Assembly: GCF_947502995.1 (NCBI RefSeq)
Contig: NZ_CANNBW010000005.1
Span: 62,001 to 126,000, forward strand
Length of the DNA stretch: 64,000 nt
From: an uncultured Tenacibaculum sp.
GTDB taxonomy: Bacteria > Bacteroidota > Bacteroidia > Flavobacteriales > Flavobacteriaceae
Direction: 5' to 3'
Shown: one piece after another, positions 8,531-18,936 of the stretch
Layout: each line of letters opens with the position of its first letter
Position numbering within the stretch: position 1 is the stretch's first letter
Program-made: the position numbers and the translations under genes
Notes under the pieces: generated by a model
The model's database searches: none
Told to the model about the DNA's origin: nothing
Seen by the model: the letters and a program-made list of their open reading frames with translations, nothing else

Positions 8531-8787
8531 TATTTATCTATTGAACCAAGAACTCGTTTCATAAAGTTATTTAAAGCTTCTTTCTTTGGAGTTCCTTCTT
8601 TTATCATTTTATCAACTTCTATTGCTCCATACATATTAGAAATTAACTCTCCAATAACATCTAATTCTTCATCTTTTAATGATGGAACTTCTGTTAAAGC
8701 TTCTAAAGTTTCAATTGTTTCAATAATATAATCCTGATCATTTTCTTCTATAAAAGAAGTTAAATGCTTAATTACTGGTAATTTCAT
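8530..8787 (-). CDS. Small protein downstream of thioredoxin (DUF6952-like)
   Basis: An 85-residue acidic, helical protein (MKLPVIKHLTSFIEEND...) with no cysteine and no signal peptide. In flavobacteria a short protein of this kind regularly follows a thioredoxin next to a 2-Cys peroxiredoxin; the label DUF6952 is my recollection and was not checked. Only two bases separate it from the thioredoxin stop, so the two are surely cotranscribed. An accessory role in the peroxide-reduction unit is inferred from position alone. Confidence 0.7.
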   Translation of the reverse strand: MKLPVIKHLTSFIEENDQDYIIETIETLEALTEVPSLKDEELDVIGELISNMYGAIEVDKMIKEGTPKKEALNNFMKRVLGSIDK

Positions 8788-8789
8788 AA

Positions 8790-9098
8790 CTATAATACTT
8801 CCTCTACTAATTCTTTCAACACCTCAAACTTATTTGTTTGAACTTGATTTACAAATTTACCATCAACAAAAGTTGCAAATGTAGGTAAGTTATCAACTGT
8901 AGCTAATTGTCTACTTTCAGGGAATTTCTCAGCATCAGCAATTACAAAAGAAACATTTTCATTCTCGTTTGCTAATTTTTTGAACTTTGGTTTCATTATT
9001 CTGCAGTTACCACACCAAGTTGCAGAGTATTGTACTACTACAGTTTTATTTTCTGAAACGATATTCGTTAAATTATCGCTATTTAATTCTTGTACCAT
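8790..9098 (-). CDS. Thioredoxin family protein
   Basis: A 102-residue single-domain thioredoxin without a signal peptide. The active site is ATWCGNCRIMKPKF (Cys29, Cys32), that is WCGNC instead of the classical WCGPC. The cis-proline segment DNLPTFATF is present. It would supply electrons to disulfide-forming enzymes, most likely the peroxiredoxin encoded just upstream. It shares the transcript of that gene, but a hairpin with a U run lies between them, so its expression may be lower. The replacement of Pro by Asn in the CxxC is expected to shift the redox potential. Confidence 0.9.
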   Translation of the reverse strand: MVQELNSDNLTNIVSENKTVVVQYSATWCGNCRIMKPKFKKLANENENVSFVIADAEKFPESRQLATVDNLPTFATFVDGKFVNQVQTNKFEVLKELVEEVL

Positions 9099-9111
9099 TT
9101 TTGTATTCTTT

Positions 9112-9145
9112 AAAAAAAAGAGAGTTCAGGAAACCTGAAACTCTC
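9112..9145 (-). terminator. Hairpin with U run between peroxiredoxin and thioredoxin genes
   Basis: On the minus strand GAGAGTTTCAGG pairs with CCTGAACTCTC across a three-base loop, with one bulged T, and is followed by eight T. It has the form of an intrinsic terminator or partial attenuator placed inside the operon. Confidence 0.75.
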
Positions 9146-9166
9146 CTTTGATATATTATTATAATA

Positions 9167-9808
9167 TTAGTTTACAGCTAAGTATTCAGCAGTAGCTTTA
9201 GCATTTGGTTGCATAGCAGCTTTTCCTTCTTCCCAGTTAGCTGGACAAACCTCACCTTTTTCTTGTACGTGAGTATAAGCATCGATTAAACGTAAATATT
9301 CGTTTACATTTCTACCGATTGGCATGTGATTTACACCTTCGTGTACAACAGTTCCTTCTTCATCGATAATATATGTAGCTCTATAAGTTACATTATCTCC
9401 TTCTACTTGTACAGTTCCTGTAGCTTCGTCATATACTTCGTTAGTAATATCTAAAATTCCTAATATAGAAGATAAGTTACGGTTGCTATCTGCTAATAAT
9501 GGGTAAGTAACACCTTCAATTCCTCCGTTATCTTTAGATTGGTTTAACCAAGCGAAGTGTACTTCAGGAGTATCACAAGAAGCTCCAATTACGATAGTAT
9601 TTCTTTTCTCAAACTCTGGTAAAGCAGCTTGGAAAGCATGTAATTCAGTAGGACATACAAAAGTGAAGTCTTTTGGGTACCAAAATAATACCACTTTCTT
9701 CTTGTTGTTTACTGCTTCTTCTAAAACGTTTAATTTGAACGTGTCTCCCATTTCGTTCATTGCATCTACGTTTAAGTTTGGGAACTTTTTTCCAACTAAT
9801 GTTGCCAT
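9167..9808 (-). CDS. ahpC: Typical 2-Cys peroxiredoxin (AhpC/Prx1 type)
   Basis: A 213-residue thiol peroxidase that reduces hydrogen peroxide and organic hydroperoxides in the cytoplasm. The peroxidatic motif is DFTFVCPTE (Cys52) and the resolving cysteine is in GEVCPANW (Cys188). A third cysteine sits in IGASCDTPEVHFAW. Length and motif order are those of the Prx1/AhpC class. The thioredoxin downstream is the likely reductant; no AhpF is encoded in the window. Its promoter shows a complete Bacteroidota consensus. It is divergent from katG across 292 bp, forming a peroxide-defence island. Confidence 0.96.
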   Translation of the reverse strand: MATLVGKKFPNLNVDAMNEMGDTFKLNVLEEAVNNKKKVVLFWYPKDFTFVCPTELHAFQAALPEFEKRNTIVIGASCDTPEVHFAWLNQSKDNGGIEGVTYPLLADSNRNLSSILGILDITNEVYDEATGTVQVEGDNVTYRATYIIDEEGTVVHEGVNHMPIGRNVNEYLRLIDAYTHVQEKGEVCPANWEEGKAAMQPNAKATAEYLAVN

Positions 9809-9861
9809 TCTATTATTTTTAAAATTGAATTATTATTTACATTGTTTTTCAAAAACAGGTG

Positions 9862-9892
9862 CAAAATTACATTCTTATTAGCCCGAAACAAA
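9862..9892 (-). promoter_or_regulatory. Complete Bacteroidota promoter of the peroxiredoxin operon
   Basis: On the minus strand TTTG (9889-9892), a 19-bp spacer and TAATTTTG (9862-9869) match the TTTG-N19-TAnnTTTG consensus exactly. The -7 element is 54 bp from the start codon, leaving a leader of roughly 45 nt. Confidence 0.8.
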
Positions 9893-9949
9893 TCAAATTC
9901 TAAATGAAAATCTTATTCAATCATAAGAAAATTCAATACTAACCAAATC

Positions 9950-10068
9950 GCTTTTATTGTATCTTTATAAAACACTATAAAACAAATAAATAAACAATTA
10001 AATAGCTAAAACTTATTTTAATATAAAATTTATAGATAAAAATAATACTTGCTTTTATTGTAGTTTTG
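9950..10068 (+). promoter_or_regulatory. katG upstream region with a repeated promoter-like block
   Basis: The 12-mer GCTTTTATTGTA occurs twice, at 9950-9961 and 10051-10062, 101 bp apart. Each copy runs into a -7-like element: TATCTTTA at 9960-9967 (one mismatch to TAnnTTTG) and TAGTTTTG at 10061-10068 (perfect, 33 bp before the katG ATG). Neither has a clear -33 TTTG, which suggests an activator. No convincing full OxyR or PerR site was seen. Confidence 0.5.
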
Positions 10069-10085
10069 AACTCGAACTAACTTAA

Positions 10086-12302
<2,217 letters not shown>

Positions 12303-12324
12303 TCTTTTTTAATATTTATTACTC

Positions 12325-12356
12325 AAAAAGGCCAGATTTGATTCTGGTCTTTTTTT
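12325..12356 (+). terminator. Intrinsic terminator of katG
   Basis: AAAAAGGCCAGA (12325-12336) pairs with TCTGGTCTTTTT (12343-12354), including one G-U pair, across a six-base loop. Further T follow. Confidence 0.85.
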
Positions 12357-12378
12357 ATTTCAAGCTTTTAACACTCGT

Positions 12379-12414
12379 AATTATTCAGAATAATTTTAAT
12401 TTACATTATATTTG
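12379..12414 (+). promoter_or_regulatory. Promoter with overlapping 17-bp palindrome ahead of the receptor/ABC operon
   Basis: TATATTTG at 12407-12414 is a perfect Bacteroidota -7 element. The expected -33 position (12384-12387) falls inside AATTATTCAGAATAATT (12379-12395), a perfect palindrome around a central A. This is the layout of a repressor operator. The gene content downstream suggests a metal-responsive regulator, but the site does not match the classical Fur box closely. Confidence 0.55.
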
Positions 12415-12440
12415 CAACTTTGATGCAATAAACCTTTAAA

Positions 12441-12794
12441 TTGAAAAAACTAAAAAGCATAACAAGTTTCTTTATGTCTTGTGTTATACTATTAACACAT
12501 TTTGTAGTTTTTTTCCATACAGTTGCTCATGAAATACATGACTCTCATCATAACGATACAACCATTACTTCTGCAGATGTAGAATTTAAACAAAATAACA
12601 GTTTAAATGAGGACTGTAAACTTTGTGATGTTTATTTAGATTTAGATCTAGAAAAATCTTTTTTACAATCAACTTATTCATTTATTCCTCATCTCTTTTC
12701 AAAAGATATATTTCAACTAGACAATAGTCTAGACTCAATAATACTTTACCTTAAACAATCTAGGTCGCCACCTAATTTTATAAAATACATTTAA
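12441..12794 (+). CDS. Small secreted or membrane-anchored His/Cys protein (possible metal-binding accessory)
   Basis: A 117-residue protein starting at TTG (12441), since no ATG lies near the hydrophobic leader. After the leader helix come six histidines in 18 residues (HFVVFFHTVAHEIHDSHH; His20, 26, 30, 33, 36, 37), then a CKLC pair (Cys59, Cys62), and a C-terminal SRSPPNF. This resembles the small periplasmic metal-site proteins (DUF2946-like in other phyla) that precede metal-related TonB receptors. That link is inference, with no search done. It is the first gene after a promoter with a palindromic operator and lies 134 bp before the ABC ATPase. Confidence 0.6.
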   Translation: MKKLKSITSFFMSCVILLTHFVVFFHTVAHEIHDSHHNDTTITSADVEFKQNNSLNEDCKLCDVYLDLDLEKSFLQSTYSFIPHLFSKDIFQLDNSLDSIILYLKQSRSPPNFIKYI

Positions 12795-12880
12795 TCTTTT
12801 TTTAAAATTTAAAACAATTGATTTTTAATCAATATTGTTGAATGTATTACATCTATCTAGCAAATTATCTGCTAAAAAAT

Positions 12881-12899
12881 GTTCTTAATTCTTAAGAAC
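12881..12899. repeat. Inverted repeat upstream of the ABC ATPase
   Basis: GTTCTTAA (12881-12888), TTC, TTAAGAAC (12892-12899): a perfect 8-bp inverted repeat 30 bp before the ATG at 12929. It may be an mRNA stem-loop controlling the long operon or a protein-binding site. There is no T run, so it is not a terminator. Confidence 0.5.
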
Positions 12900-12928
12900 T
12901 TATTTATCACATTTTAAACACAATCGTT

Positions 12929-13624
12929 ATGTTACAAGCAAAAAAGCTTAGCATGCGCTATAATGAAAAAATAGCGTTAAAAGATTTAAGTTTTTCTGTA
13001 GCTCCTGGGGAAATTTTTTGTCTACTTGGACAAAATGGAGCAGGTAAAACCACCACTATTAATATTTTCTTAGGTTTATTGGAACCTTCATCTGGAGAAG
13101 CTCTTATTGATGAAATCCCTGTAAACAAAAACAATAACTCAACAAGAAATTCAATAGCATATATTCCTGAAATTGTTCAATTATATGGAAACTTAACAGG
13201 ATTAGAAAACCTAGATTTCTTTAGTCGTTTAGCTGGATTTTCTTACAGTGAAGAAGAATTAAAACAATACTTAACCAAAGCTAATTTAGAACCTGATGCT
13301 TTTAAGAAAAAGCTAAAAAAATATTCTAAAGGTATGCGACAGAAAGTAGGAATAGCTATAGCCTTAGCTAAAAATGCTTCATATATTTTAATGGATGAAC
13401 CTACTTCTGGTTTAGATCCAAAAGCTTCAGTTGAATTTGCTAATACCTGTAAAGAATTATCTGCCAATGGTGTGGGGATACTAATGGCTACTCACGACAT
13501 ATTTAATGCTGTTAATATTTGTGCTCGAATAGGAATAATGAAAGAGGGAACACTAGTTCATATCGAGGAAACAGAAAATATTTCAGCTCAACAATTACAA
13601 GAACTATATATCAAAACAATTTAA
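12929..13624 (+). CDS. ABC transporter ATP-binding protein
   Basis: A 231-residue ATPase subunit. Walker A is GQNGAGKTT (residues 34-42), the signature is YSKGMRQKVGIAIALA, Walker B is YILMDEPTSGLD and the switch histidine is in ATHD. It is most like the ABC-2/NosF-type ATPases. It would drive the two permeases encoded at 16140 and 17590, from which it is separated by the TonB receptor gene in the same operon (gap of 19 bp to that gene). ABC-2 type systems usually export or act on substrates in the envelope, so import is less likely. The substrate is unknown. Confidence 0.92.
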   Translation: MLQAKKLSMRYNEKIALKDLSFSVAPGEIFCLLGQNGAGKTTTINIFLGLLEPSSGEALIDEIPVNKNNNSTRNSIAYIPEIVQLYGNLTGLENLDFFSRLAGFSYSEEELKQYLTKANLEPDAFKKKLKKYSKGMRQKVGIAIALAKNASYILMDEPTSGLDPKASVEFANTCKELSANGVGILMATHDIFNAVNICARIGIMKEGTLVHIEETENISAQQLQELYIKTI

Positions 13625-13643
13625 CCAATATAAATACGTAAAA

Positions 13644-16136
13644 ATGAAGTTTAGAAAGTTGGTACTAGGAATTTTCATATTTCTGGTACATGTAAGTTTT
13701 TCACAATCTAGAATCACGGGGACGGTTTTAGATACAGACAACAACCCTATATTTGGAGCCAATGTTATTTTAACAAAAGGATCTAAAAATGTAAAAGGGG
13801 TAGTAACAGATTACGATGGGAAATTCATTTTAGAAACTAATAAAAATGATGATTATCTAATTCGTATAACATTTGTAGGTTTTGAAACTCAAACAAAAGC
13901 CGTAACTATTTCTAATAATAATATCGATTTAGGTACAATTATTTTAAAAGAATCTGCAGAATTACTTCAATCTGTAGAAATTATAGGAAGAAAACGAGAT
14001 GACTACAATAGTGATTATTCTTTTTCAGCAACAAAAATTGCTATCAAAAACAAAGAATTACCACAAGCAGTTTCTACCGTTACAAAAGAATTAATTGCAG
14101 ATCGTCAAGCATTTCAATTAACAGATGCTGTAAAAACCGTAAGTAATGTTTCTATTACAGGGCTTTATAACCACTATAATATTCGTGGTATTACTCAAGC
14201 AGATGATGGTCAAGTAGTAAATGGAATGCGTACTCGTCAGTATTACTTTATCCAACCAATTACTTCTCATTTAGAACGTGTAGAAGTTATAAAAGGACCT
14301 TCTTCTGTTACTTTTTCTAGTGCCGATCCAGGAGGAACTGTAAATATGGTTACTAAAAAACCTTTAAAAGAAAACTACAGAGAAATATCCATGTCTACTG
14401 GAAGTTTTGGTACTTTAAGAGCTACTGGAGATTTTACTGGGCCTTTAAACGAAGAAAAAACTTTATTATATCGTTTTAATACTGCTTACCAAGAAGCAGA
14501 CTCTTTTAGAGATATCGTAAATAGTAATACCTTTTTAGTTGCTCCATCTCTTAGTTATGTTCCTAATGAGAATACTGCTCTTAATGTTGAAATGGTTTAT
14601 ACAAATGGAGAAGGTAACTTAGATAGAGGACAACCTATATTTACAGCTGTTGGTGCTAATTATGATCCAAACAGTACACCTATTAGTTTAAATCCAGGTG
14701 CTGCTAATGATTTTTACAAAACTAAAGAAATCATGTTTATGACAAGCTTTAGTAAAAAGTTTACTGAAGACTTTGGTTTTAATGCTCAGTACATGAAACA
14801 AACATGGGATGAAGATTTACAAGAACATCGAATCGATGCTTTTAATCAAGCATATGATATTAATGGAAATGTAGTTCCGAATTTAGCAGCAATGCGATAT
14901 GCTGAAAGACAACAATCTTGGAATACAAATAACTTTAGTACATATTTTAATTACGATATTAAAAGTGATAACATTACGAACAAAATTTTAGTTGGTTATG
15001 ATGCAACACGCTGGGAAAGAAAAATAGGCGGGCAAAATTCTGCTAGAAGATATTTATTAAATGATGGTTCTATTGGTAGATTTAGACCAGGAACGAGTGA
15101 TCCAAATGATTTCCAACAAGAAAATGGTTTATTAGTTCCAGCCGTACCACACTTCGATTTAACAAACCCTTTTAATGGAATAAGAAATACTAGTAATTAT
15201 CCATTATCTCAATTTGAAATTCCTGCAAACTTAACATCTTCAGATGGTATTTATCTTCAAAACCAATTTAAAATAGGAAAGTTTTCAGCTTTAATTAACC
15301 TAAGATACGAATGGTTTTCAGACATTTTTGATTATGAAGGCGATGAGCAAAAATTCACACAACAGGCTTTTATTCCTAGACTTGGAGCTACATATGAAGT
15401 TACAAACGACATTAGTTTATACACTACATATTTAGAAGGTTTTCAACCACATACAAATACTGTATCATTATCTCCTTCAGCTGAAGGATTCTTTTGGGCA
15501 GGTTCTCCTGGAAGATTTGATCCTTTAGAAAGTAGTTTACTTGAATTTGGTGCAAAAGGATCATTTTTCAATGGTAAATTAAATGCAAATTTTGCTTTAT
15601 TTGAAGTTACTCAGAAAAACATTTTATTAGGAGATACTTTTGATACAGATAACTTAACTACAAGAGGAGAACAACGTAGTACAGGTTTTGAAATGGACAT
15701 TTCTGGTTATGTTGTTCCGAATTTTCAGGTTACAGCATCATACGGTTATACAGATGCTAAAATCATAGATGATTCAATATTAGAATTCATTGGAGAACGA
15801 ATTGGTGGAGCTCCTAAACATAATGCTAATTTCTGGGGACGTTACGACTTCTCTAATAAAACTTTAAAAGGTATAGGAATTGGTTTAGGTGCACAATATG
15901 TAGATGAAAGATACACTTGGTACAACCCAGCTTATCTTCCAGATAGAGTTTTATTACCAAGTTACACTGTATTTGATGCTGCTGTGTATTATAAACCAAA
16001 CAATACCAATATTCAATTAACTTTAAAGGTAAATAACTTATTAGATAATAAATATTGGTTAGGTGGTTTAAACCCTTCAAGATTAGCACCTGGAGCACCT
16101 AGAAATGTATTATTAAACGCTACTTACAAATTTTAA
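13644..16136 (+). CDS. TonB-dependent receptor (siderophore/metal-chelate receptor type)
   Basis: An 830-residue outer-membrane receptor. A signal peptide (to about residue 20, ending SFSQ) is followed by a carboxypeptidase-regulatory-like beta-sandwich domain (RITGTVLDTDNNPIFGANVILT, about 22-108). A plug domain comes next (about 130-240, with RGITQADDGQVVNGMRTRQYYF and VEVIKGPSSVTFSSADPGGTVNMVTKKP), then a 22-strand-type barrel ending in an aromatic residue (ATYKF). The plug wording is that of FhuE/FpvA-like ferric-siderophore receptors. It is embedded in an ABC operon, which suggests a coupled outer- and inner-membrane pathway. The ligand is not determined. Confidence 0.92.
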   Translation: MKFRKLVLGIFIFLVHVSFSQSRITGTVLDTDNNPIFGANVILTKGSKNVKGVVTDYDGKFILETNKNDDYLIRITFVGFETQTKAVTISNNNIDLGTIILKESAELLQSVEIIGRKRDDYNSDYSFSATKIAIKNKELPQAVSTVTKELIADRQAFQLTDAVKTVSNVSITGLYNHYNIRGITQADDGQVVNGMRTRQYYFIQPITSHLERVEVIKGPSSVTFSSADPGGTVNMVTKKPLKENYREISMSTGSFGTLRATGDFTGPLNEEKTLLYRFNTAYQEADSFRDIVNSNTFLVAPSLSYVPNENTALNVEMVYTNGEGNLDRGQPIFTAVGANYDPNSTPISLNPGAANDFYKTKEIMFMTSFSKKFTEDFGFNAQYMKQTWDEDLQEHRIDAFNQAYDINGNVVPNLAAMRYAERQQSWNTNNFSTYFNYDIKSDNITNKILVGYDATRWERKIGGQNSARRYLLNDGSIGRFRPGTSDPNDFQQENGLLVPAVPHFDLTNPFNGIRNTSNYPLSQFEIPANLTSSDGIYLQNQFKIGKFSALINLRYEWFSDIFDYEGDEQKFTQQAFIPRLGATYEVTNDISLYTTYLEGFQPHTNTVSLSPSAEGFFWAGSPGRFDPLESSLLEFGAKGSFFNGKLNANFALFEVTQKNILLGDTFDTDNLTTRGEQRSTGFEMDISGYVVPNFQVTASYGYTDAKIIDDSILEFIGERIGGAPKHNANFWGRYDFSNKTLKGIGIGLGAQYVDERYTWYNPAYLPDRVLLPSYTVFDAAVYYKPNNTNIQLTLKVNNLLDNKYWLGGLNPSRLAPGAPRNVLLNATYKF

Positions 16137-16139
16137 TAG

Positions 16140-17588
16140 ATGAAGAAGTCAGTTGTTATTTTAATAGCAAAGCAATTCTTTAAAAAGACCTTTAACTCTA
16201 AAGGTCTTTTAGCTCTATTAATGATTTTCTTACTTGTACTTGTTTATGTTACTGTAGATGGATGGAATGCTTTTGAAGCAAATCATCATACCATAGAACA
16301 TCATCAAGATAAAGCAAGAAAAAGTTGGGAAGATAATCCAGACAAACATCCACATCGTATGGCACATTTCGGAACTTTCGCTTTCCGAACTCAACATCCG
16401 TTACGAATTTTTGATTCTGGAATTGAAAGCTATACTGGTAATTCTATTTTTTTAGAAGCCCACAGACAAAATACAGCAAATTTCTCAGAAGCAAGTTTAT
16501 CAACCGGGTTAGTTCGTTTTGGAGATTTAAACATAGCTATGCTTCTACAGTTAATTTTACCTTTAATAATTTTTTTTATTGGTTATGCAGCTATTTCTTC
16601 TGAAAAAGAAAGCGGAACTCTTAAAATTTATTACACTCAGGGTGTAACCATGAAAGAATTATTATTAGGTAAATCTTTTGGTCTATTTTTAATTACTGCT
16701 CTATTTTTTATTCCTGCTTTATTAGCACTTTGGAGTATCGCTTTGGTAGATGATTTTCATCTTGAAAACGCTGCTGTTTTAGTACGTATAATTTTAATAA
16801 GCATTTGTTACATATTATTTTATGCTATATTATGTAGCCTTACCATAATTATCTCAGGACGAAGTGCTAATTCAAATAAAGCTTTATTAAGTTTATTAGG
16901 TGGTTGGTTGTTGTTCTTTGTTATTATTCCAAAAACTTCACAAGTAGTTGGTAACTCTATTTACCCAAATTTATCTAAAATTGAATTCAGAGCAGAAGTT
17001 GAAGAAGAGGTTTCTAAAAAAGGTGATAGTCATGATCCGAACGATCCACATTTTAATAGACTTCGCGATTCAATTTTAAAAGTTCACAATGTTACCGACG
17101 TTAAAGACTTACCATTCAATTATAGTGGATTCTTAATGAGTAAAGGAGAAGAACAAACAGCTTTAATTTACAATCAAGAACAAGATAAATTAATTCAATC
17201 ATACAAAAACCAGAATAGTATAACCAATGGTTTAGTAATTTTTAATCCTTATTTAGCTATTAAAAACTTATCTATGAGTTTATCTGGAACAGATTTCACT
17301 ACCTACGTAGGTTTTTTAAATCAGACTGAAAAATACAGATATAAACAATCTCAATACATGAATGAACTTCAAATGAAGTTTATAAGTAATAAAGCAACAA
17401 GTAGCGAAGGAAAAGTTCATGTCGTTGGACAAGAATACTGGAAATCTGCTCCAAAGTTTGAATATCAGTTTTTATCTGTAAGTAAAACAATTAAAAATCA
17501 ACCTTTTGCCTTTGTTAGTCTTTTTGTTTGGTTCATCGTTTCTTGTGTTATTATGATAAAATTTTCTAATCGTTTTAAAATCATCTAA
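16140..17588 (+). CDS. ABC transporter permease, DUF3526-like (first of a pair)
   Basis: A 482-residue ABC-2 type membrane subunit. One hydrophobic helix near the N-terminus is followed by a large soluble loop with a His-rich stretch (ANHHTIEHHQDKARKSWEDNP and PHRMAHFGTF, about residues 45-85). A bundle of about five helices comes next (IAMLLQLILPLIIFFIGYAAISSEKESGTLKIYYTQG, the typical ABC-2 motif), then a second large loop and a last helix. Loop, motif and size match DUF3526 permeases. It starts three bases after the receptor stop and overlaps nothing. It probably pairs with the next gene as a heterodimer. Confidence 0.82.
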   Translation: MKKSVVILIAKQFFKKTFNSKGLLALLMIFLLVLVYVTVDGWNAFEANHHTIEHHQDKARKSWEDNPDKHPHRMAHFGTFAFRTQHPLRIFDSGIESYTGNSIFLEAHRQNTANFSEASLSTGLVRFGDLNIAMLLQLILPLIIFFIGYAAISSEKESGTLKIYYTQGVTMKELLLGKSFGLFLITALFFIPALLALWSIALVDDFHLENAAVLVRIILISICYILFYAILCSLTIIISGRSANSNKALLSLLGGWLLFFVIIPKTSQVVGNSIYPNLSKIEFRAEVEEEVSKKGDSHDPNDPHFNRLRDSILKVHNVTDVKDLPFNYSGFLMSKGEEQTALIYNQEQDKLIQSYKNQNSITNGLVIFNPYLAIKNLSMSLSGTDFTTYVGFLNQTEKYRYKQSQYMNELQMKFISNKATSSEGKVHVVGQEYWKSAPKFEYQFLSVSKTIKNQPFAFVSLFVWFIVSCVIMIKFSNRFKII

Positions 17589-17589
17589 A

Positions 17590-18930
17590 GTGTATACATT
17601 ATTAATAAAACAGTTTTTTAGATCGAAAACCGTACTACTTGCCTTTGGAATTTTAATGCTTTTGGGAATCCTAGGAATTAGTACAGGAAAACAGTTTCTT
17701 AATCAGAAGCAAACTGCAATAGAAAAAACTACAGAACAACAACGAAAACATATAGAAAATCAAGTTCATTTACATAAAGATGATATTGGTTTATTATTGT
17801 ATTATTTAAAATTTTCGTTTATCAATAATTTACAACCTACTGCTGGAATAGCGATTGGACAAAGCGATGTAAATTCTCATATTCAAAATGTCAAGATTTT
17901 AAACCTAGAAGGTCAGAAATATGATACAGACTTAGTAAACCCAATGCGTTTGCAAGTCGGAAATTTAGATCTTAGTTTTCTTATTATTTTCCTGTTTCCT
18001 TTAGTTATTATTGCTTTAAATTTCAATATTCTATCTGAAGAAGAAGAAAATGGAACTTGGAAAATGGTGACACTACAAGGAAAGTCTACTTTTCAATATT
18101 TAATAATGAAATTATCTATTCGATTAGTATTCGTTTCTATTGTTTTAGCTGTACTATTCATTCTAGCAAAAGTAATATTAAGCATCCCTTTTTCTAGTGA
18201 CTTTATAAACATGATTATCATAAGTTACATTTATATCTTTTTTTGGTTTGCACTTTGCTTCTTTGTCATCACTTTAAGAAATTCATCTAATACAAATGCA
18301 ATTACACTTTTAACAAGTTGGCTTGTATTGGTTGTATTTTTACCAGTATTGGTAAATAATTACATCACTAATAAATATCCAGTTGGTGAAGCTTTAAGCA
18401 TGACAATTAAACAGCGTGATGAATATCATAAAAGATGGGATACTGATAAGCAAGAAACTATGAAAAAGTTTTACGCACATTATCCTCAATTTTCTAAATA
18501 CAAAGTTGAAGACAAGGGTTTTTCGTGGATTTGGTATTATGCAATGCAACAAATGGGAGATGATGAATCGAAACTAGAACGTTCACAGATGTATGATAAA
18601 ATTGAAAAAAGAGCTGAATTGAGTAAACAAATAGCTCAGTTTTTTCCTCCTTTACAAATTCAATTGTCTATGAACACTATAACCAATACAAGTTTAGCTC
18701 AACATGTAAAATTTTTAAACGCTACTTCTGATTTTCATGAAAGAAAACGTTTGGATTTCTATCCTAGAATTTTTGAAAATGAAAGTGTGAATTCTGTAGA
18801 TTGGAAAAACTATAAGCCAGAGTTTTTTAAAGCAGAAAACAACTTTAGCTTAATTAAAACAATTATTCCAATCCTTTTATTAACCCTAATTTTGCTTGTC
18901 TCAAGTCTTTTGATACACTTTAGAAAATAA
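17590..18930 (+). CDS. ABC transporter permease, DUF3526-like (second of a pair)
   Basis: A 446-residue paralogue of the preceding permease with the same layout: N-terminal helix, periplasmic loop (AIEKTTEQQRKHIENQVHLHKDD), and a helix bundle holding LNFNILSEEEENGTWKMVTLQGKS, which corresponds to the SSEKESGTLKIYYTQG segment of its partner. A second loop and a final helix follow. It starts with GTG one base after the stop of the previous gene, which implies coupled translation and stoichiometric production of both subunits. The substrate is unknown. Confidence 0.82.
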   Translation: MYTLLIKQFFRSKTVLLAFGILMLLGILGISTGKQFLNQKQTAIEKTTEQQRKHIENQVHLHKDDIGLLLYYLKFSFINNLQPTAGIAIGQSDVNSHIQNVKILNLEGQKYDTDLVNPMRLQVGNLDLSFLIIFLFPLVIIALNFNILSEEEENGTWKMVTLQGKSTFQYLIMKLSIRLVFVSIVLAVLFILAKVILSIPFSSDFINMIIISYIYIFFWFALCFFVITLRNSSNTNAITLLTSWLVLVVFLPVLVNNYITNKYPVGEALSMTIKQRDEYHKRWDTDKQETMKKFYAHYPQFSKYKVEDKGFSWIWYYAMQQMGDDESKLERSQMYDKIEKRAELSKQIAQFFPPLQIQLSMNTITNTSLAQHVKFLNATSDFHERKRLDFYPRIFENESVNSVDWKNYKPEFFKAENNFSLIKTIIPILLLTLILLVSSLLIHFRK

Positions 18931-18936
18931 TTTAAG

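Noticed and set aside
12379..12395. Classical Fur box
   Set aside because: The palindrome is perfect but does not match the GATAATGATAATCATTATC hexamer pattern well, so no Fur call is made.
12795..12880. Terminator hairpin after the His/Cys peptide gene
   Set aside because: An imperfect AACAAT/ATTGTT stem is present but bulged and not followed by a T run, so read-through into the ABC gene is assumed.
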